Positions 63,240 through 64,000 of a stretch of DNA of 64,000 nucleotides are shown here, piece by piece. Each line of letters begins with the position of its first letter. Positions within the stretch are counted from its first letter, which is position 1. The notes under the pieces are model-generated. The model had not been told where the DNA came from and did not search any database. It saw only the letters and a program-made list of their open reading frames with translations. Both the position numbers and the translations under genes were made by a program. Origin of the DNA: Limnanthes douglasii subsp. nivea (Eukaryota; Streptophyta; Magnoliopsida; Brassicales; Limnanthaceae); NCBI GenBank assembly GCA_036936605.1, contig JAUPFV010000003.1, positions 102,681,278 to 102,745,277 of the forward strand, written 5' to 3'.

Positions 63240-63996
63240 GATCCCTAAGAACGACATGGATGTTAGATTTGCAGATTTTGAAGCATCCCATAAAGCAAGA
63301 TAAAGAAAAGACAAAGAACTAACCGCCCAAGCTATAACCCACAATCTAGCTTTTGTGTTCTCCAAACCACAAAGATCGTCAGCTTTCACGTCATATTGAC
63401 TGGTATCTGGAAATATTGTACACCCATAAAAAAAAACAAAAAGTATGGCGTGGTACCTGGTGGATAGTCTATACGTCGATTAAATAAATATATAGATCCT
63501 CAGAAAACGTTTCATCTAAATCAAGTAACGTAGTCAACATACATACTCGTCGTCACCTATGCACTACATCATTCTTTTTAAACCACTAAAAGCGATGCAA
63601 ATGTTAGATTTGAGCCGCACGTTAAAGCTTGTTAATATCTTTAGCAACCAACTAACAATCCTTTGGCTCCTAAGACTTAATATAGATTGTGTGTAGCTTT
63701 TAAAGATAGAAAAGGATCATATATCCACCAGTTTAACATGGTCACAAAGCTGTATAGGTACTGCTTTACAGGTTTCGAAGTATCCCACAGAGAAAGATAA
63801 AGAATACCTAAAGCACTAGCCCCTCAAACTATAACCCACAACCTAACTTTGATGTTTTTTAAACTAGATAGATAGTCATCCTTCATGTTTTTCTAATTGG
63901 TATCTACGAATATAGTGCTTAAATAAAACAAAAAGTATGTGCGTACTACATAGCGGATAGTCTTTATATTGATCAAATAAAGATAGAGGTTCTAAA
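63240..63996 (-). repeat. Two diverged copies of an unidentified coding-like segment
   Basis: Segments at about 63270-63490 and 63765-63970 are alignable, about 490 bp apart. On the minus strand both read similar peptides: DDLCGLENTKARLWVIAWAV in the first and DDYLSSLKNIKVRLWVIV in the second, each followed by a hydrophobic stretch and LWD(A/T)SK. It may be a decayed tandem gene or exon duplication. I do not recognise the family. Confidence 0.45.
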
Positions 63997-64000
63997 AAAA

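Overview
The window is plant nuclear DNA, almost certainly from a eudicot. It is AT-rich, with short GT-AG introns and dense plant retrotransposon nesting. The only host gene I can support is the 3' end of a Mediator subunit 9 (MED9)-like gene at 93-499 (+), followed by a 3' UTR intron. Everything else recognisable is mobile-element DNA or AT-rich intergenic sequence. No bacterial, organellar, CRISPR, rRNA or tRNA feature was seen.

Layout. 1-1200: MED9 3' end. 1682-17667: a full-length but decayed L1-type LINE with a 17-bp target duplication. Its ORF1 is split by a Ty3/gypsy Tat-lineage element (Tat-1, 2373-12710). 17908-23095: a minus-strand Ty1/copia element with an intact 1363-aa polyprotein, LTRs identical by eye and a TTATC duplication. 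23101-27356: AT-rich DNA with a MITE-like element and a decayed gene carrying a Transposase_28-like (putative gypsy-type transposon) domain. 27357-57930: an old Tat element (Tat-A) broken by two later Tat insertions, Tat-2 (29617-40116, nearly intact) and Tat-3 (42834-56831). Tat-3 contains a truncated, inverted fourth element, Tat-4 (46417-53486). 58957-62270: the 5' part of another old Tat copy (Tat-B). 62280-64000: AT-rich sequence with two diverged copies of an unidentified segment.

All the Tat elements whose relevant parts survive share one plan. Gag and protease are followed by an in-frame stop codon, then RT, RNase H, a second (archaeal-type) RNase H and integrase. After a spacer with family-specific repeats comes a gene on the opposite strand (aORF). 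The aORF protein has a basic N-terminal part, a Transposase_28-like domain, a conserved intron, a Lys-rich segment, a coiled coil and an acidic tail. Each surviving aORF 5' end has its own TATAAAT(A) box on the antisense strand, and three also have an ACACGTGT G-box.

Two patterns look worth pursuing as an under-described system. First, the stop between protease and RT sits in a readthrough-like context in four copies, with the same frame on both sides in the three that can be tested. Second, each Tat family is saturated on both strands with its own CpG-containing word: TTCGA/TCGAA in Tat-1, GTCCG/CGGAC in Tat-2 and Tat-3, GTCGG/CCGAC in Tat-4. An antisense, promoter-equipped, DNA-binding-like protein together with a family-specific word resembles the VANC anti-silencing arrangement of Arabidopsis VANDAL transposons. 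That parallel is inference.

Relative ages from LTR comparison by eye: Tat-A oldest (well over 10% divergent), then Tat-3 (about 2.6%) and Tat-1 (about 2%), Tat-2 (under 1%), and the copia element youngest (no difference seen).
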